NCBI GenBank assembly: GCA_050633265.1
Contig: JBOEGE010000004.1
Coordinates: 62,001 to 126,000, forward strand
Length of the DNA stretch: 64,000 nt
Source of the DNA: JBLHZY01 sp050633265
Lineage (GTDB): Bacteria; Pseudomonadota; Alphaproteobacteria; Rhodobacterales; Rhodobacteraceae
Direction: 5' to 3'
Part shown: positions 8,045 through 16,424 of the stretch, one piece after another
How the letters are laid out: each line of letters begins with the position of its first letter
Position numbering within the stretch: position 1 is the first letter of the stretch
The notes under the pieces: generated by a model
Seen by the model: only the letters and a program-made list of their open reading frames with translations
Database searches by the model: none
Told to the model about the DNA's origin: nothing
Program-made: the position numbers and the translations under genes

Positions 8045-8061
8045 GCTTTGATCCTCAAAGC
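8045..8061. terminator. Hairpin between convergent genes, possible terminator
   Basis: GCTTTGA (8045-8051), three-base loop TCC and TCAAAGC (8055-8061) make a perfect 7-bp stem between the ends of gpgS and the AraC-type gene. Neither side has a clear T-run, so termination is only suggested. Confidence 0.4.
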
Positions 8062-8072
8062 GCGCAAAAGCT

Positions 8073-8825
8073 TTACTGAAGGCGGCCTGCGCGAAAGGCG
8101 CTCGGAGAGATTTGCATCTGTTCGCGAAACGCTGCGTTAAAGCCAGAGAGCGATTTGTACCCAACGCTAAGCGCGATCTGTGTAATCGGATCACCCGTGG
8201 TCGCCAGCGCATCCAGCGCATTCATGATCCGAAAGTGGCGCCGCACTTCGCGCCATGTCATATTCATTTCCTCAGAAAATCTTCGCGCCAAAGCCCGCGG
8301 CGATTGGTGAGAAAGGCGCGCCAGATCATTAAAACTCATGTCTTCATGCGCCCTGCCCTCAGTGATCTGCACTGCTTTTTTCAACATTGGCGAAACAGGC
8401 GCCGGCAGAACGCAATGGCTTGGCCTTTGCGAAAGCCGCAAAACGACCTCGGCAAGAGCTTCAAAGATTTTTGTCGCATAGGGCGTGAGCGGCCCGCTTT
8501 CTGGCCCCCATTCTTTGCATTCCCGAACCAATTCTCGGGCCAAAGGCGACATATCGAAGACCGACAAAACCTCATGCGGCGGCTCCATAAAGGCTGGCGA
8601 AAATAAGACGGCCGCGGAGGTTAGCTTTGATACTATGGTGATGGTGATTGGATGGCCAGCGCGGATCAATGCGGCTCTTGTGGGCGGCAATGTCCAGCGC
8701 TTCCCATCGGCTTCTAACCGTATCGTTCCTTGCAATGCATAAAGAAGGTAATGCCTTTCCGCCTTAAACGGACCCGGCTCGGCGGGCTCAAAGCTTCGAT
8801 GAAGGCAGTAGGCGGGCGGCTGCAT
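8073..8825 (-). CDS. AraC-family transcriptional regulator with N-terminal cupin-like domain
   Basis: A 250-residue protein. Residues 1-100 look like a small cupin sensor (HYLLYALQGTIRLEADGKRWTLPPTRAALIRAGHPITI). The C-terminal 100 residues hold two helix-turn-helix motifs: DMSFNDLARLSHQSPRALARRFSEEMNMTWREVRRHFRI and DPITQIALSVGYKSLSGFNAAFREQMQISPSAFR, the AraC/XylS signature. It follows the ABM-domain gene by 4 bases on the same strand, so the two are probably co-transcribed. The ligand and targets are unknown; control of the adjacent small gene is a fair guess. Confidence 0.9.
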   Translation of the reverse strand: MQPPAYCLHRSFEPAEPGPFKAERHYLLYALQGTIRLEADGKRWTLPPTRAALIRAGHPITITIVSKLTSAAVLFSPAFMEPPHEVLSVFDMSPLARELVRECKEWGPESGPLTPYATKIFEALAEVVLRLSQRPSHCVLPAPVSPMLKKAVQITEGRAHEDMSFNDLARLSHQSPRALARRFSEEMNMTWREVRRHFRIMNALDALATTGDPITQIALSVGYKSLSGFNAAFREQMQISPSAFRAGRLQ

Positions 8826-8829
8826 TGCG

Positions 8830-9132
8830 CTAGTTTACGGTTTCTATCAACTCTGCGTCAAATCGCTTGCTGATGGGCGGCGATAGCATGATTGGCCGCA
8901 ATGCCTGGCCAACCACCGCAAAGCTCTGCGAGCCAGTATACCGCTCCATGTCTTTTTGCGATTTCCACTCATGCAGAACCCTTACGCTTTCCATATCGGT
9001 TGGATCGAGAAAGGGCACAAAGGCAATGCATCCGGGCATGGATCGAACCGCCTCAACCTGATCGAGCAAAGTATTGAGGGCAAAGGCCCGGTCTTCTTTC
9101 GAGACGCAGAATGAAACATGGGCAATAAACAT
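8830..9132 (-). CDS. Antibiotic biosynthesis monooxygenase (ABM) domain protein, putative quinol monooxygenase
   Basis: A 100-residue single-domain protein with the ferredoxin-like ABM fold: MFIAHVSFCVSKEDRAFALNTLLDQVEAVRSMPGCIAFVPFLDPTDMESVRVLHEWKSQKDMERYTGSQSF. The pattern of a central MPGC, then a strand with LHEWKSQKDMERY, is that of YgiN-type proteins. Members either oxidise quinols or act on small reactive compounds; activity here is unproven. It precedes and nearly touches the AraC-type regulator gene. The 273 bases upstream (9133-9405) show no gene or clear signal. Confidence 0.75.
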   Translation of the reverse strand: MFIAHVSFCVSKEDRAFALNTLLDQVEAVRSMPGCIAFVPFLDPTDMESVRVLHEWKSQKDMERYTGSQSFAVVGQALRPIMLSPPISKRFDAELIETVN

Positions 9133-9405
9133 TTAGAGGCCTCTCATAGCGCTTGAATGAGGCAGATTCAGCAAGGCTCATAGGTTTTTGAGGGCAATGC
9201 ATGCGTTCTCTGCGGCTTGATTTCATACTTAGAAACTAACCGATGCGCCTAATGTGCGCTCACGATGAAAAGCCAGATATTGGCTCGTAACTGCCAAATT
9301 GAACGCGCCTATCGGGCTGCTTGAAAAGCCTGCGCCTCGTTTGGACAGACGGGCTGCGCAGAATTCAAGGCCCGCAGATAGCCCAAATCCAACAGCAGAC
9401 CTGCG

Positions 9406-10893
9406 CTATTTTTCTTCCGCGTCTGGCCCATCAGCCGCAAGGATCTCTGCATCCTCGATGATCTCAAGCGCAGGGATATCCTTGCTCTCCTGAGGGGTAT
9501 CCTCATCAGGCGCTTGAAGCTGCCCAACGATCAGCGGCAGCATCTCAAGCCCGCCTGGCATCGCCACTTCGCCCTCAGCCGGAACCCGCCAAGACAGCGT
9601 ATCAAACCCGCTACAATGGGTGCATGTCGGCGCCCATTGGCCATGGATAGATTGGCAATTGTCACAGACCCATTGCGGGCCGCGCGAGGCCGTAAGCGCG
9701 CGGGTTAGCCAGCCCCGAACGACCGTATCATCCGCCCCTTCGCCGCGCTCGATTGCGGCCATCAATGTTAGAGCGCGCGCGGTGGGTTGATCCTCGTTGA
9801 GTGTTCCAAGGGCGCGGCGCGCGGCGGGGAAATCCTCGGCCGCGATATGCAGCTCAGCGAGCAACATTTTGGTTTCGCCATGATCTGAATGTAGCTTGGT
9901 CAATGCCGCAAATCGCTTGATCCGGGCTTGGGGAGTTTCCTCGGGGGCGAAGGCGGCAAAGGCGGCGGCAAGATCGGGATGCGGCGTTGCCTCCCATGCT
10001 TTTTTCAGCACGCGCGCGGCAAGTTTCGGCTTGTCTTGGTCGATATAGCTTTGCGCCGACATCACCGCCGCAGGGACCAAATCTGGCGATAGCCGGTTGG
10101 CCTCAATCGCGGCTTCACGGGCCTCGATACTGCTGCCCTCCGCAAAGACATCCTTCGCCTCCGACAGCGCCAAAACAGCATCGCGCCGCTTGTGAACATC
10201 GCGGGGCAAAGAGCCATGTTTGAGCTTGGCGCCGAGGGTCGCGCGCGCGCCTTTCCAATCCTGCTTTTGGGCCTGAAGGCGCAGCAAAACATCCTGCGTA
10301 TCAACATGTTTTGGCTTAAGCGCAAAGGCTTTCTCTGCCAGGCGCAGCGCCGTCTCTGTATCGCCGGCGGCCAGCTTTTGTTTCATGATGCCGCGCACCC
10401 CGACAAAGCGGGTTTTTTCGTCTTTTAACAGACGCTTATAAACTTGCTCGGCTTTCTTTTTATCACCCGTCATTTCAGCGGCTTGGGCCGTAACGAGATT
10501 GGTCAACTCAGGGCGGCGCAGGTATTTCTCCGCCTTGGCGGCCTTGCTCATCGCGGCTTTGCCCTCGCCCGAGGCAAGCGCCATCAGGCCCTCAGAAAGC
10601 GCCTGAAAGCCTTTGCGCTCCCGGTTGCGGCTGAAGTAACGGGTGATGGCGGTTTCATCGCCGCTGATAAAGCGCAAAACAGCAACGGCGAAACTCGCCA
10701 ATTTGAGCAAAACCCAGAGCACAGCGATCAAAACAAAGAGCCCAATCACCGCCTTCAATGGGGTTAGATTTAGCTCTGTCGCGCCAAGCGCTATCCGCAC
10801 GCCGCCATCCATTTCCAACAAATACCCCGCGCCCAGCGCAAGACCCGCAGTCAGGACAACAAACAAGACGATCTTAATGAGCGACCAAAGCAT
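9406..10893 (-). CDS. hemY: HemY-like membrane-anchored TPR protein (heme biosynthesis region)
   Basis: About 495 residues, starting at the ATG preceded by AAGGA at good spacing, 10 bases after the Mic60-like gene. Two N-terminal membrane helices (MLWSLIKIVLFVVLTAGLALGAGYLL and LTPLKAVIGLFVLIAVLWVLLKLASFAVAVL) lead into ISGDETAITRYFSRNRERKGFQALSEGLMALASGEGKAAMSKA, the HemY N-terminal domain, and then TPR-like helices. Near the C-terminus a four-cysteine motif (CDNCQ..CTHC) suggests a small zinc site. HemY of this type is not the oxidase of the same name; its role in tetrapyrrole synthesis or inner-membrane organisation is not settled. It lies with hemD on the same strand. Confidence 0.85.
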   Translation of the reverse strand: MLWSLIKIVLFVVLTAGLALGAGYLLEMDGGVRIALGATELNLTPLKAVIGLFVLIAVLWVLLKLASFAVAVLRFISGDETAITRYFSRNRERKGFQALSEGLMALASGEGKAAMSKAAKAEKYLRRPELTNLVTAQAAEMTGDKKKAEQVYKRLLKDEKTRFVGVRGIMKQKLAAGDTETALRLAEKAFALKPKHVDTQDVLLRLQAQKQDWKGARATLGAKLKHGSLPRDVHKRRDAVLALSEAKDVFAEGSSIEAREAAIEANRLSPDLVPAAVMSAQSYIDQDKPKLAARVLKKAWEATPHPDLAAAFAAFAPEETPQARIKRFAALTKLHSDHGETKMLLAELHIAAEDFPAARRALGTLNEDQPTARALTLMAAIERGEGADDTVVRGWLTRALTASRGPQWVCDNCQSIHGQWAPTCTHCSGFDTLSWRVPAEGEVAMPGGLEMLPLIVGQLQAPDEDTPQESKDIPALEIIEDAEILAADGPDAEEK

Positions 10894-10903
10894 AGTTACG
10901 TCC

Positions 10904-12094
10904 TTACTGAGCAAGTTGCGCGGCCAATTCGGCGAGCGCGGTTTTGGCATCTAGGCGGGTTTGGGCAAGGCCAACCCAATCGGCAAGCGCGGCCTGCCCA
11001 TCAGCGGGAAGAGCAGAAATCTCCTGCAACGCGCTGGGCAATTCGCCCTGTTTCAGCGCCGCTTCTGCGCGCGAAAGAATGGCGTCTGGATCATCGCCTT
11101 CGCGCGGCTCAAGCGAACGAACGCCGAGCTGGCTGCGCAAAAACGCCCCGAAGCGATCTTTTGGTGTTTCACCTTGGGTGGCGCTGATCGAGGCCGAAAG
11201 AGCAGCGCGCGCAGAGGCGGGGAAACTGTCTTGCAGTGCGGTCAAGGTTGGCGCACCGCTTTTGGCGATTTCAACGAGCGTTTCAGAGGGTGGCGCGATA
11301 TTCGCTTCAATCTGATCGAGCAGTTGGGTGAATGGCTGGCCGCTCTCAATGGCGGCGTTAAGACGGGCGAAAACCGCGCGGGCGGCGGCCTCTTTGGCGG
11401 CTTGCGTTGCCGAAGCCTGAACATCCGTTGCGGCCGCTTTTTGTGCTTCAATCGCCTCAAGCTCTTTGCTCAATTCGGCGCGCATCTCAGCGAGGGCGCG
11501 ATCTACGGCCTCTTGGGTTTCTTGCGAGGCGGCAGTGCTTGGAATGGGGCGCGCTTCGAGCTGTTGCACGCGGCCCTCTAGCGCCGCCAATTTTTCCTCC
11601 AGCGCGGTCAAAGCTTCTTGCGGGCCGGGGGTATTTTCGAGCCCCGAAAGGCGCGGCTCCAAAGCTTCAAGCTGAATGCCCGCCTGGGCTGCCTGTTCGC
11701 TTGCGCTTTTGGCCTGAGCTTGGGCAGCCTCAACGCGCGCGCTCAGTTCAGGGTCTTTGATCAGGCCGGGAACGCGTGGCAAAATATAATAGGCGGCCCC
11801 GGCACCAATCGCCGCTGCAATCACACCACCAAGAAACATACCGCCAAAACCAGAGCGCGTTTTGGCCTCGGGCTTTGCGATTTCAACGGGCTCGATTGGA
11901 TCAGGTGCATCCATAGCGGCCTCGATCGGAGCCTCCTCAGCCGCGTCCTCAGCGGGCGCGCTTTGAAGCTCTTCCTCCTGCTTTGCTGCCTCAACGCTCT
12001 CGCTCGCCTCCTCAACAAGATCTGTCGCGGGGTCTTGAGGCGTTTCCACCGGTTCCTGCGCTTTATCGGTCGGCGTTTTTTTCGAGCGTGCCAC
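10904..12094 (-). CDS. Alphaproteobacterial Mic60 (mitofilin)-like inner-membrane protein
   Basis: About 396 residues from a GTG that follows GAAAGG; an ATG at 12121 is also in frame but lacks a binding site. An acidic, Pro/Glu/Ala-rich N-terminus comes first, then one membrane helix (SGFGGMFLGGVIAAAIGAGAAYYILP), a long coiled coil (about residues 120-230, LSARVEAAQAQAKSASEQ... to EAIEAQKAA), and a C-terminal helical domain (ARLNAAIESGQPFTQLLDQIE ... LGVRSLEPREGDDPDAILSRAEAAL) that matches the mitofilin signature. Alphaproteobacterial Mic60 bends membranes and shapes cristae-like invaginations. The order hemD, mic60, hemY is conserved in this bacterial class. Confidence 0.8.
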   Translation of the reverse strand: MARSKKTPTDKAQEPVETPQDPATDLVEEASESVEAAKQEEELQSAPAEDAAEEAPIEAAMDAPDPIEPVEIAKPEAKTRSGFGGMFLGGVIAAAIGAGAAYYILPRVPGLIKDPELSARVEAAQAQAKSASEQAAQAGIQLEALEPRLSGLENTPGPQEALTALEEKLAALEGRVQQLEARPIPSTAASQETQEAVDRALAEMRAELSKELEAIEAQKAAATDVQASATQAAKEAAARAVFARLNAAIESGQPFTQLLDQIEANIAPPSETLVEIAKSGAPTLTALQDSFPASARAALSASISATQGETPKDRFGAFLRSQLGVRSLEPREGDDPDAILSRAEAALKQGELPSALQEISALPADGQAALADWVGLAQTRLDAKTALAELAAQLAQ

Positions 12095-12185
12095 GGTAAC
12101 CAAGCCTTTCGAATCTCTCATACAAAGCTAGGCGATACCCAGCAAAAAGACTTTAGCCCCCCGGCCAGAGGCTCTCAAGGCACGT

Positions 12186-12893
12186 TCAGTCAAACTGCGA
12201 CCGAATTGCGCGGAGCATGGCCTCATGGGTGGGATTTCGGGCGATGGTTTGCTGCGCGGGCTTTGGGCCAGGCCAGCTTTTGGCAACCTCTTCACTGATC
12301 GCAACTAGGTGCAACGGGGCAGTCGCCGGGCCGATCTGCGCGCCAAGCCTTCGGGCGGACATTTGCGAATAAATCGGCAAGATCACAGGGCGCGCACCAG
12401 CCAAAACGGCCTTCCCCTTAGGGCTGATTTCGCACGGGATTTGGCGATAGATACGATAGGAAACAGTCTCTAATCCAGCCGAAACGAGGATTTCTTCCAA
12501 ATCAAGGCTTACATGCTCCCCGCGCAGATAGATCAACGGCACCTGCGGATTGCTCTTGATTATTGCCTGCGCCAAACCCCGCGCCTCGCCCGGCCCCTGT
12601 ATTGCTTTTGCGCCCAAATCCTTTGCCGCCTGCGCCGTTTTTGGCCCAACGCACCAGACGATCTTGCCGCGCAGCGAAAGGCCCAGCGCGCGCGCACCGA
12701 GCAGGGCGTTCTCAGAGGTTGCGATAAACGCATATTTCTTTGGCAGAACAACATCTGGCTGCTCAAAAGCGATCTCCAGCACTGGAGAGACAATGATCTG
12801 CGCATCCTCGTTTGCGATTTGCAGCGCTTTGGCCAAGCGCTCTGACTGCGCCTGGGCGCGGGTCAGCAAAATTATCGGGCGCGGATCGCTCAC
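12186..12893 (-). CDS. hemD: Uroporphyrinogen-III synthase
   Basis: A 235-residue cytosolic enzyme of typical length that closes and inverts ring D of hydroxymethylbilane to make uroporphyrinogen III. The start PIILLTRAQAQSERLAKAL, the middle YAFIATSENALLGARAL ... IVWCVGPKTAQAAKDLGAKAIQG and the C-terminal VILPIYSQMSARRLGAQIG ... HLVAISEEVAKSW are typical of HemD. Sequence identity in this family is low, but the heme context (HemY-like, Mic60) supports the call. It is divergent from tsaD across 73 bases. hemC is not in the window. Confidence 0.87.
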   Translation of the reverse strand: MSDPRPIILLTRAQAQSERLAKALQIANEDAQIIVSPVLEIAFEQPDVVLPKKYAFIATSENALLGARALGLSLRGKIVWCVGPKTAQAAKDLGAKAIQGPGEARGLAQAIIKSNPQVPLIYLRGEHVSLDLEEILVSAGLETVSYRIYRQIPCEISPKGKAVLAGARPVILPIYSQMSARRLGAQIGPATAPLHLVAISEEVAKSWPGPKPAQQTIARNPTHEAMLRAIRSQFD

Positions 12894-12966
12894 ATTTGGC
12901 CTCGGGATTGTCTGATATGCCTCACGGTGTTACCTCCCTAGGGCAGATCACGCAACGGACCGCCGC

Positions 12967-14064
12967 ATGAACGATACGCTAACAATTCTCGGGCTGGAAA
13001 GCAGTTGTGATGACACGGCTGCTGCCATTGTGCGCGCCGAGCCAGGGCAAGAGCCGGAAATTCTCTCCTCTATTGTGGCAGGGCAGGCGGATTTGCACGC
13101 GGGTTTTGGCGGCGTTGTTCCTGAAATTGCTGCGCGGGCTCATACGGAAAAACTCGATTTTTGCGTGGAAGAGGCTCTGATTTCGGCTGGAATAAGCCTG
13201 AAGGATGTTGATGGGATCGCGGTTACTTCGGGGCCGGGATTGATCGGCGGGGTTTTGGCCGGGGTGATGTGTGCCAAGGGCCTTTCTGCGGCGACGGGCA
13301 AACCTCTGATCGGGGTGAATCACCTTGCGGGTCATGCGCTGACCCCGCGATTGACCAATCAATTGGCCTTTCCCTATCTGATCCTCATCGTTTCAGGCGG
13401 GCATTGCCAGTTTCTAATCGCCGAGAGCACAGATACGTTTCGCCGTTTGGGCGGCACGATCGATGATGCGCCCGGCGAAGCCTTTGATAAAACCGCCCGC
13501 CTGCTTGGCTTGGCGCAGCCCGGCGGCCCTTCGGTTGAGGCAGAAGCGCAGCAGGGCGATCCGCGCGCCTTTCGCTTTCCGCGCCCGATGTTGGATCGCG
13601 CAGGCTGCGATATGTCTTTCTCTGGGCTGAAAACGGCGCTTCTGCGGGCCCGCGATACAGTGATCAACGAACACGGCGGGCTGCCGACTGCGCTGCGGGC
13701 TGATCTTTGCGCAGGGTTTCAAGCGGCGGTTTGCGATGTCTTGGTTGAAAAATCAACGCGCGCCTTAAAGGCGTATCTGGCCAGCGCACCCAAAACACCT
13801 GCTTTTGCGGTTGCGGGTGGTGTCGCTTCAAATATGGCCATTCGGGGCGGGTTAGAGACTGTTTGCCGCGAGTTTAATGTTGCGTTTGTTGCGCCGCCGC
13901 TCGCACTTTGTACGGATAATGCCGCGATGATCGCTTGGGCTGGCATTGAGCGATTTCGCAGCGGCGCAAAGGATGATCTAAGTCTTTCAGCGCGGCCAAG
14001 ATGGCCCCTGGATCGCAAGAGCCCGGCCATGCTTGGCAGCGGGAAAAAGGGAGCGAAAGCATGA
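12967..14064 (+). CDS. tsaD: tRNA N6-adenosine threonylcarbamoyltransferase
   Basis: A 365-residue member of the Kae1/TsaD/Gcp family that moves the threonylcarbamoyl group onto A37 of ANN-decoding tRNAs. It starts ILGLESSCDDTAAAI, and the metal-binding NHLAGHAL motif places His119 and His123. ILIVSGGHCQFL, GGTIDDAPGEAFDKTARLLGL and the C-terminal APPLALCTDNAAMIAWAG complete the pattern. Its partner tsaE lies about 9.5 kb further on. The stop overlaps the gpsA start by four bases, suggesting coupled translation. Confidence 0.97.
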   Translation: MNDTLTILGLESSCDDTAAAIVRAEPGQEPEILSSIVAGQADLHAGFGGVVPEIAARAHTEKLDFCVEEALISAGISLKDVDGIAVTSGPGLIGGVLAGVMCAKGLSAATGKPLIGVNHLAGHALTPRLTNQLAFPYLILIVSGGHCQFLIAESTDTFRRLGGTIDDAPGEAFDKTARLLGLAQPGGPSVEAEAQQGDPRAFRFPRPMLDRAGCDMSFSGLKTALLRARDTVINEHGGLPTALRADLCAGFQAAVCDVLVEKSTRALKAYLASAPKTPAFAVAGGVASNMAIRGGLETVCREFNVAFVAPPLALCTDNAAMIAWAGIERFRSGAKDDLSLSARPRWPLDRKSPAMLGSGKKGAKA

Positions 14065-15017
14065 GTGGTGTTGGTGTTTTGGGCGGCGGGGCATTTGGCA
14101 CGGCGCTCGCGTTGAGCTTGGCGCGCGATGGGCGGCCCATTCAGATGTGGGTGCGCAATCCTGAACATGCCGCACAGATGCAAACCGATCGCGAAAATAA
14201 AGCGCGCCTTGCTGGATTCACTCTGCCTGAAAACCTAAGCGTGACGGCCGATCTTTCGCAGCTGACCGCTGAGACGCTTTTGCTGGCTGTGCCGGTCCAA
14301 TCCATTGGAGCATTTCTGGCGCAAAATGCGGCTCTATTTCAGGGCAAAACGCTTGTTTCCGCTTCAAAGGGCATTGATCTAAACTCGGGCCGCGGGCCAG
14401 TAGATTTGATCATGGATCAGGGGATCAAGGCGGCTGTGATTTCGGGGCCGAGCTTTGCTGTTGATATTGCCGCCGGGCTTCCGACAGCGATGACATTGGC
14501 CGCCGAAGATGAGGCCAGCGCAGGCGCGCTTCAAGAGCAGCTTTCAACAGATGCATTGCGGATTTATCGCAGCACAGATCGCGCCGGGGTCGCTCTTGGA
14601 GGGGCTTTGAAAAATGTGATGGCGCTTGCAGCAGGGATGGCAATTGGCGCAGGGCTTGGCGAAAGCGCGCGCGCGGCCTTGCTTACACGCGGTTATGCGG
14701 AAATGGCGCGTTTTGCGGTTGCCCATGGCGCGGATGCGGAAACGATGGCGGGGCTTGCGGGCTTTGGCGATCTTGTTTTGTCTTGCACCTCTGCCAAGTC
14801 GCGCAACTATAGCTATGGGCTTGGCTTGGCCCGGGCCAGCGCGCTGCCCACGGCGACTGTAGAGGGGGTTGTCACTGCAAAAGCAGTCTCTAACATTGCG
14901 AAAAACCGAGATATTGAGATGCCAATCGCGCGGGCCGTTGCCGCCGTTTTGGACCAAAAGCTAACGATTCCTGAGGCGATGGAAGCCCTGCTTTCGCGCC
15001 CATTGACCAAGGAGTAA
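14061..15017 (+). CDS. gpsA: Glycerol-3-phosphate dehydrogenase [NAD(P)+]
   Basis: About 318 residues from the ATG that overlaps the tsaD stop. The protein starts with the Rossmann motif GVLGGGAFGTALAL (glycine-rich loop near residue 5) and carries VSASKGID, ISGPSFAVDIAAGLPTAMTLA, ALGGALKNVMALAAGMAIGAGLGESARAALLTRG and the GLGLARA segment. These are the standard GpsA blocks, including the catalytic Lys in GGALKNV. It makes sn-glycerol 3-phosphate for phospholipids. It is the second gene of the tsaD-gpsA-YciI-EVE set. Confidence 0.97.
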   Translation: MSGVGVLGGGAFGTALALSLARDGRPIQMWVRNPEHAAQMQTDRENKARLAGFTLPENLSVTADLSQLTAETLLLAVPVQSIGAFLAQNAALFQGKTLVSASKGIDLNSGRGPVDLIMDQGIKAAVISGPSFAVDIAAGLPTAMTLAAEDEASAGALQEQLSTDALRIYRSTDRAGVALGGALKNVMALAAGMAIGAGLGESARAALLTRGYAEMARFAVAHGADAETMAGLAGFGDLVLSCTSAKSRNYSYGLGLARASALPTATVEGVVTAKAVSNIAKNRDIEMPIARAVAAVLDQKLTIPEAMEALLSRPLTKE

Positions 15018-15020
15018 ACC

Positions 15021-15293
15021 ATGCGTTTTGCCATCATCTGCACCGACAAACCCGGCGCTTTGCAAATCCGGCTTGATACACGGGCCGAGCATTTGGCCTA
15101 TCTTGAAACCACCGGAGTTGTTGAGCAAGCAGGGCCGTTTTTGAACAATGCGGGCGAAATGTGCGGCTCGCTTTTGATCCTTGAGGTCGCGGATATGCAA
15201 GCCGCCAAAGAATGGGCCGCCAGTGATCCTTATGCCAAGGCGGGGCTGTTTGAAGCGGTTTCGGTACAGGCTTGGAAGCGGGTAATCGGATAA
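15021..15293 (+). CDS. YciI-family protein
   Basis: A 90-residue single YciI domain (ferredoxin-like fold). His24 in RLDTRAEHLAYLE and Asp in the SDPYAKAGLFEAVSVQAWKRVIG segment correspond to the paired His/Asp conserved in this family. The family resembles muconolactone isomerase in fold, but function is not known for most members. It starts four bases after gpsA and its stop overlaps the start of the EVE-domain gene by one base. Confidence 0.88.
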   Translation: MRFAIICTDKPGALQIRLDTRAEHLAYLETTGVVEQAGPFLNNAGEMCGSLLILEVADMQAAKEWAASDPYAKAGLFEAVSVQAWKRVIG

Positions 15294-15712
15294 TGGCGTA
15301 TTGGCTTTTTAAATCGGAATCGGAAGTTTGGAGCTGGGATCAACAGGTCGCTAAGGGCGCTGTTGGCGAGCAGTGGGACGGCGTGCGCAACTATCAAGCG
15401 CGCAACAACATGCGGCAGATGGAATTGGGCGATCTCGGCTTTTTCTACCATTCGCGCGATGAGAAGGAAGTTGTTGGAATTGTTGAGGTTTGTGCCTTGG
15501 CGCATCCCGATAGCACAACGGATGACGCGCGGTGGGAATGCGTTGATATTCGCGCGGTTCGCCCGTTTGAAAAGCCTGTCACTCTAGCGCAATGCAAAGA
15601 AGATCCGCGCCTTGCAGAAATGGTTTTGGTCAACAATTCGCGCCTGTCGGTTCAGCCTGTTTCCGAGGCCGAATGGAAGATCGTTTGCGCGCTTGGCGAC
15701 ACAAAGCCTTAG
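15293..15712 (+). CDS. EVE domain-containing protein
   Basis: A 139-residue protein starting in the TAATG overlap with the YciI-family gene. It reads YWLFKSESEVWSWDQ, GEQWDGVRNYQARNNMRQMELGDLGFFYHS and VGIVEVCALAHPD, the near-universal signature of EVE proteins (a PUA-like fold). EVE domains bind modified nucleobases in DNA or RNA, as in the human THYN1 protein; the target of the bacterial stand-alone form is unsure. Length is normal. It closes the operon with tsaD, gpsA and YciI. Confidence 0.92.
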   Translation: MAYWLFKSESEVWSWDQQVAKGAVGEQWDGVRNYQARNNMRQMELGDLGFFYHSRDEKEVVGIVEVCALAHPDSTTDDARWECVDIRAVRPFEKPVTLAQCKEDPRLAEMVLVNNSRLSVQPVSEAEWKIVCALGDTKP

Positions 15713-15764
15713 ACAGATTGTCGCGGCTTGGGCATAGTCCTTCAAAACAACAGGAGGGACGACA

Positions 15765-16157
15765 ATGGAATTGATCGCAGTTTTGGTTGCCGCATTGGCA
15801 GGGTTTGCCTTTGGAGCCGTTTGGTACATGACACTGGCAAAGCCTTGGGTGAAAGCGGCGGAAGTTGCCTGTGATGAAAACGGCAAGCCGCTGAACAGCT
15901 CGAAAGTGCCGTTTTTGATTTCGGGGATTTGCATGATTCTGGTGGCGGGCATGATGCGCCACATGTTTGCCATGGCGGGCATTGATGGCGCTGGCAAAGG
16001 CTTGGTTGCGGGGCTTGGCGTTGGTTTGTTCTTTATCGCGCCATGGGTTGCGATGAACTATGGCTATGCGGGGCGCCCGCGCAATCTGTCCATCATTGAT
16101 GGCGGCTATGCGGTTTTTGGCTCTGCTGTGATTGGCTTGGTTCTGGGGCTTTTCTAA
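15765..16157 (+). CDS. DUF1761-family membrane protein
   Basis: A 130-residue integral membrane protein with about four hydrophobic segments (residues 4-22, 45-65, 76-96 and 110-130). The N-terminal AGFAFGAVWYMTLAKPWVKAA and the central FLISGICMILVAGMMRHMF blocks match the DUF1761 pattern. It has a good ribosome binding site (CAGGAGGGACGAC) and is followed 29 bases downstream by a strong hairpin. Function unknown; no neighbouring gene gives a clue. Confidence 0.8.
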   Translation: MELIAVLVAALAGFAFGAVWYMTLAKPWVKAAEVACDENGKPLNSSKVPFLISGICMILVAGMMRHMFAMAGIDGAGKGLVAGLGVGLFFIAPWVAMNYGYAGRPRNLSIIDGGYAVFGSAVIGLVLGLF

Positions 16158-16186
16158 GGTTTTGAAAGCTCTATGCCCAAAAAATT

Positions 16187-16214
16187 GGAGGGCTCCGACC
16201 CCCCGGAACCCTCC
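16187..16214 (+). terminator. GC-rich hairpin after the DUF1761 gene, possible terminator or dispersed intergenic repeat
   Basis: Arms GGAGGG and CCCTCC extend inward with TCCG and CGGA after one mismatch, giving an 11-position stem around a short C-rich loop. It lies 29 bases after the stop. There is no T-run, so it may act as an mRNA-stabilising or Rho-linked element instead. Similar GGGGGC-rich hairpins are common between genes in roseobacters. Confidence 0.45.
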
Positions 16215-16365
16215 ACCACCCCACGTGCTCCCTAAGCACCACACGTGTTCTGAAATAAAAGGTCCGGTCCATCCTGGGCCGTAGGATCAAACTATGGCGT
16301 TTGGTGATTCCACGCAATCTTCGAGTGAGAAGAAATCCATTCAAATGAAGCATGGAATTGGAACG

Positions 16366-16379
16366 TTCGGTTAACCGAA
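16366..16379. repeat. Perfect 14-base palindrome in the DUF1761/DUF2853 gap
   Basis: TTCGGTTAACCGAA is self-complementary without a gap. The 267-base convergent stretch 16158-16424 also holds two CACGTG hexamers near 16224 and 16245 and a GGGCTG/CAGCCC pair (16388-16415) that could end transcription of the DUF2853 gene on the minus strand. No open reading frame here looks real. Confidence 0.5.
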
Positions 16380-16424
16380 AATTCGAAGGGCTGCGCCGCC
16401 TATGCCACACAGCCCCAGATTGGC

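Noticed and set aside
9133..9405. Possible small gene or RNA in the gap before the HemY-like gene's end
   Set aside because: No start with a ribosome binding site, no tRNA fold and no clear hairpin with T-run was found.
16171..16410. 79-residue open frame on the minus strand
   Set aside because: It reads through the GC-rich hairpin and palindromes, has no ribosome binding site and no recognisable domain; most likely spurious.
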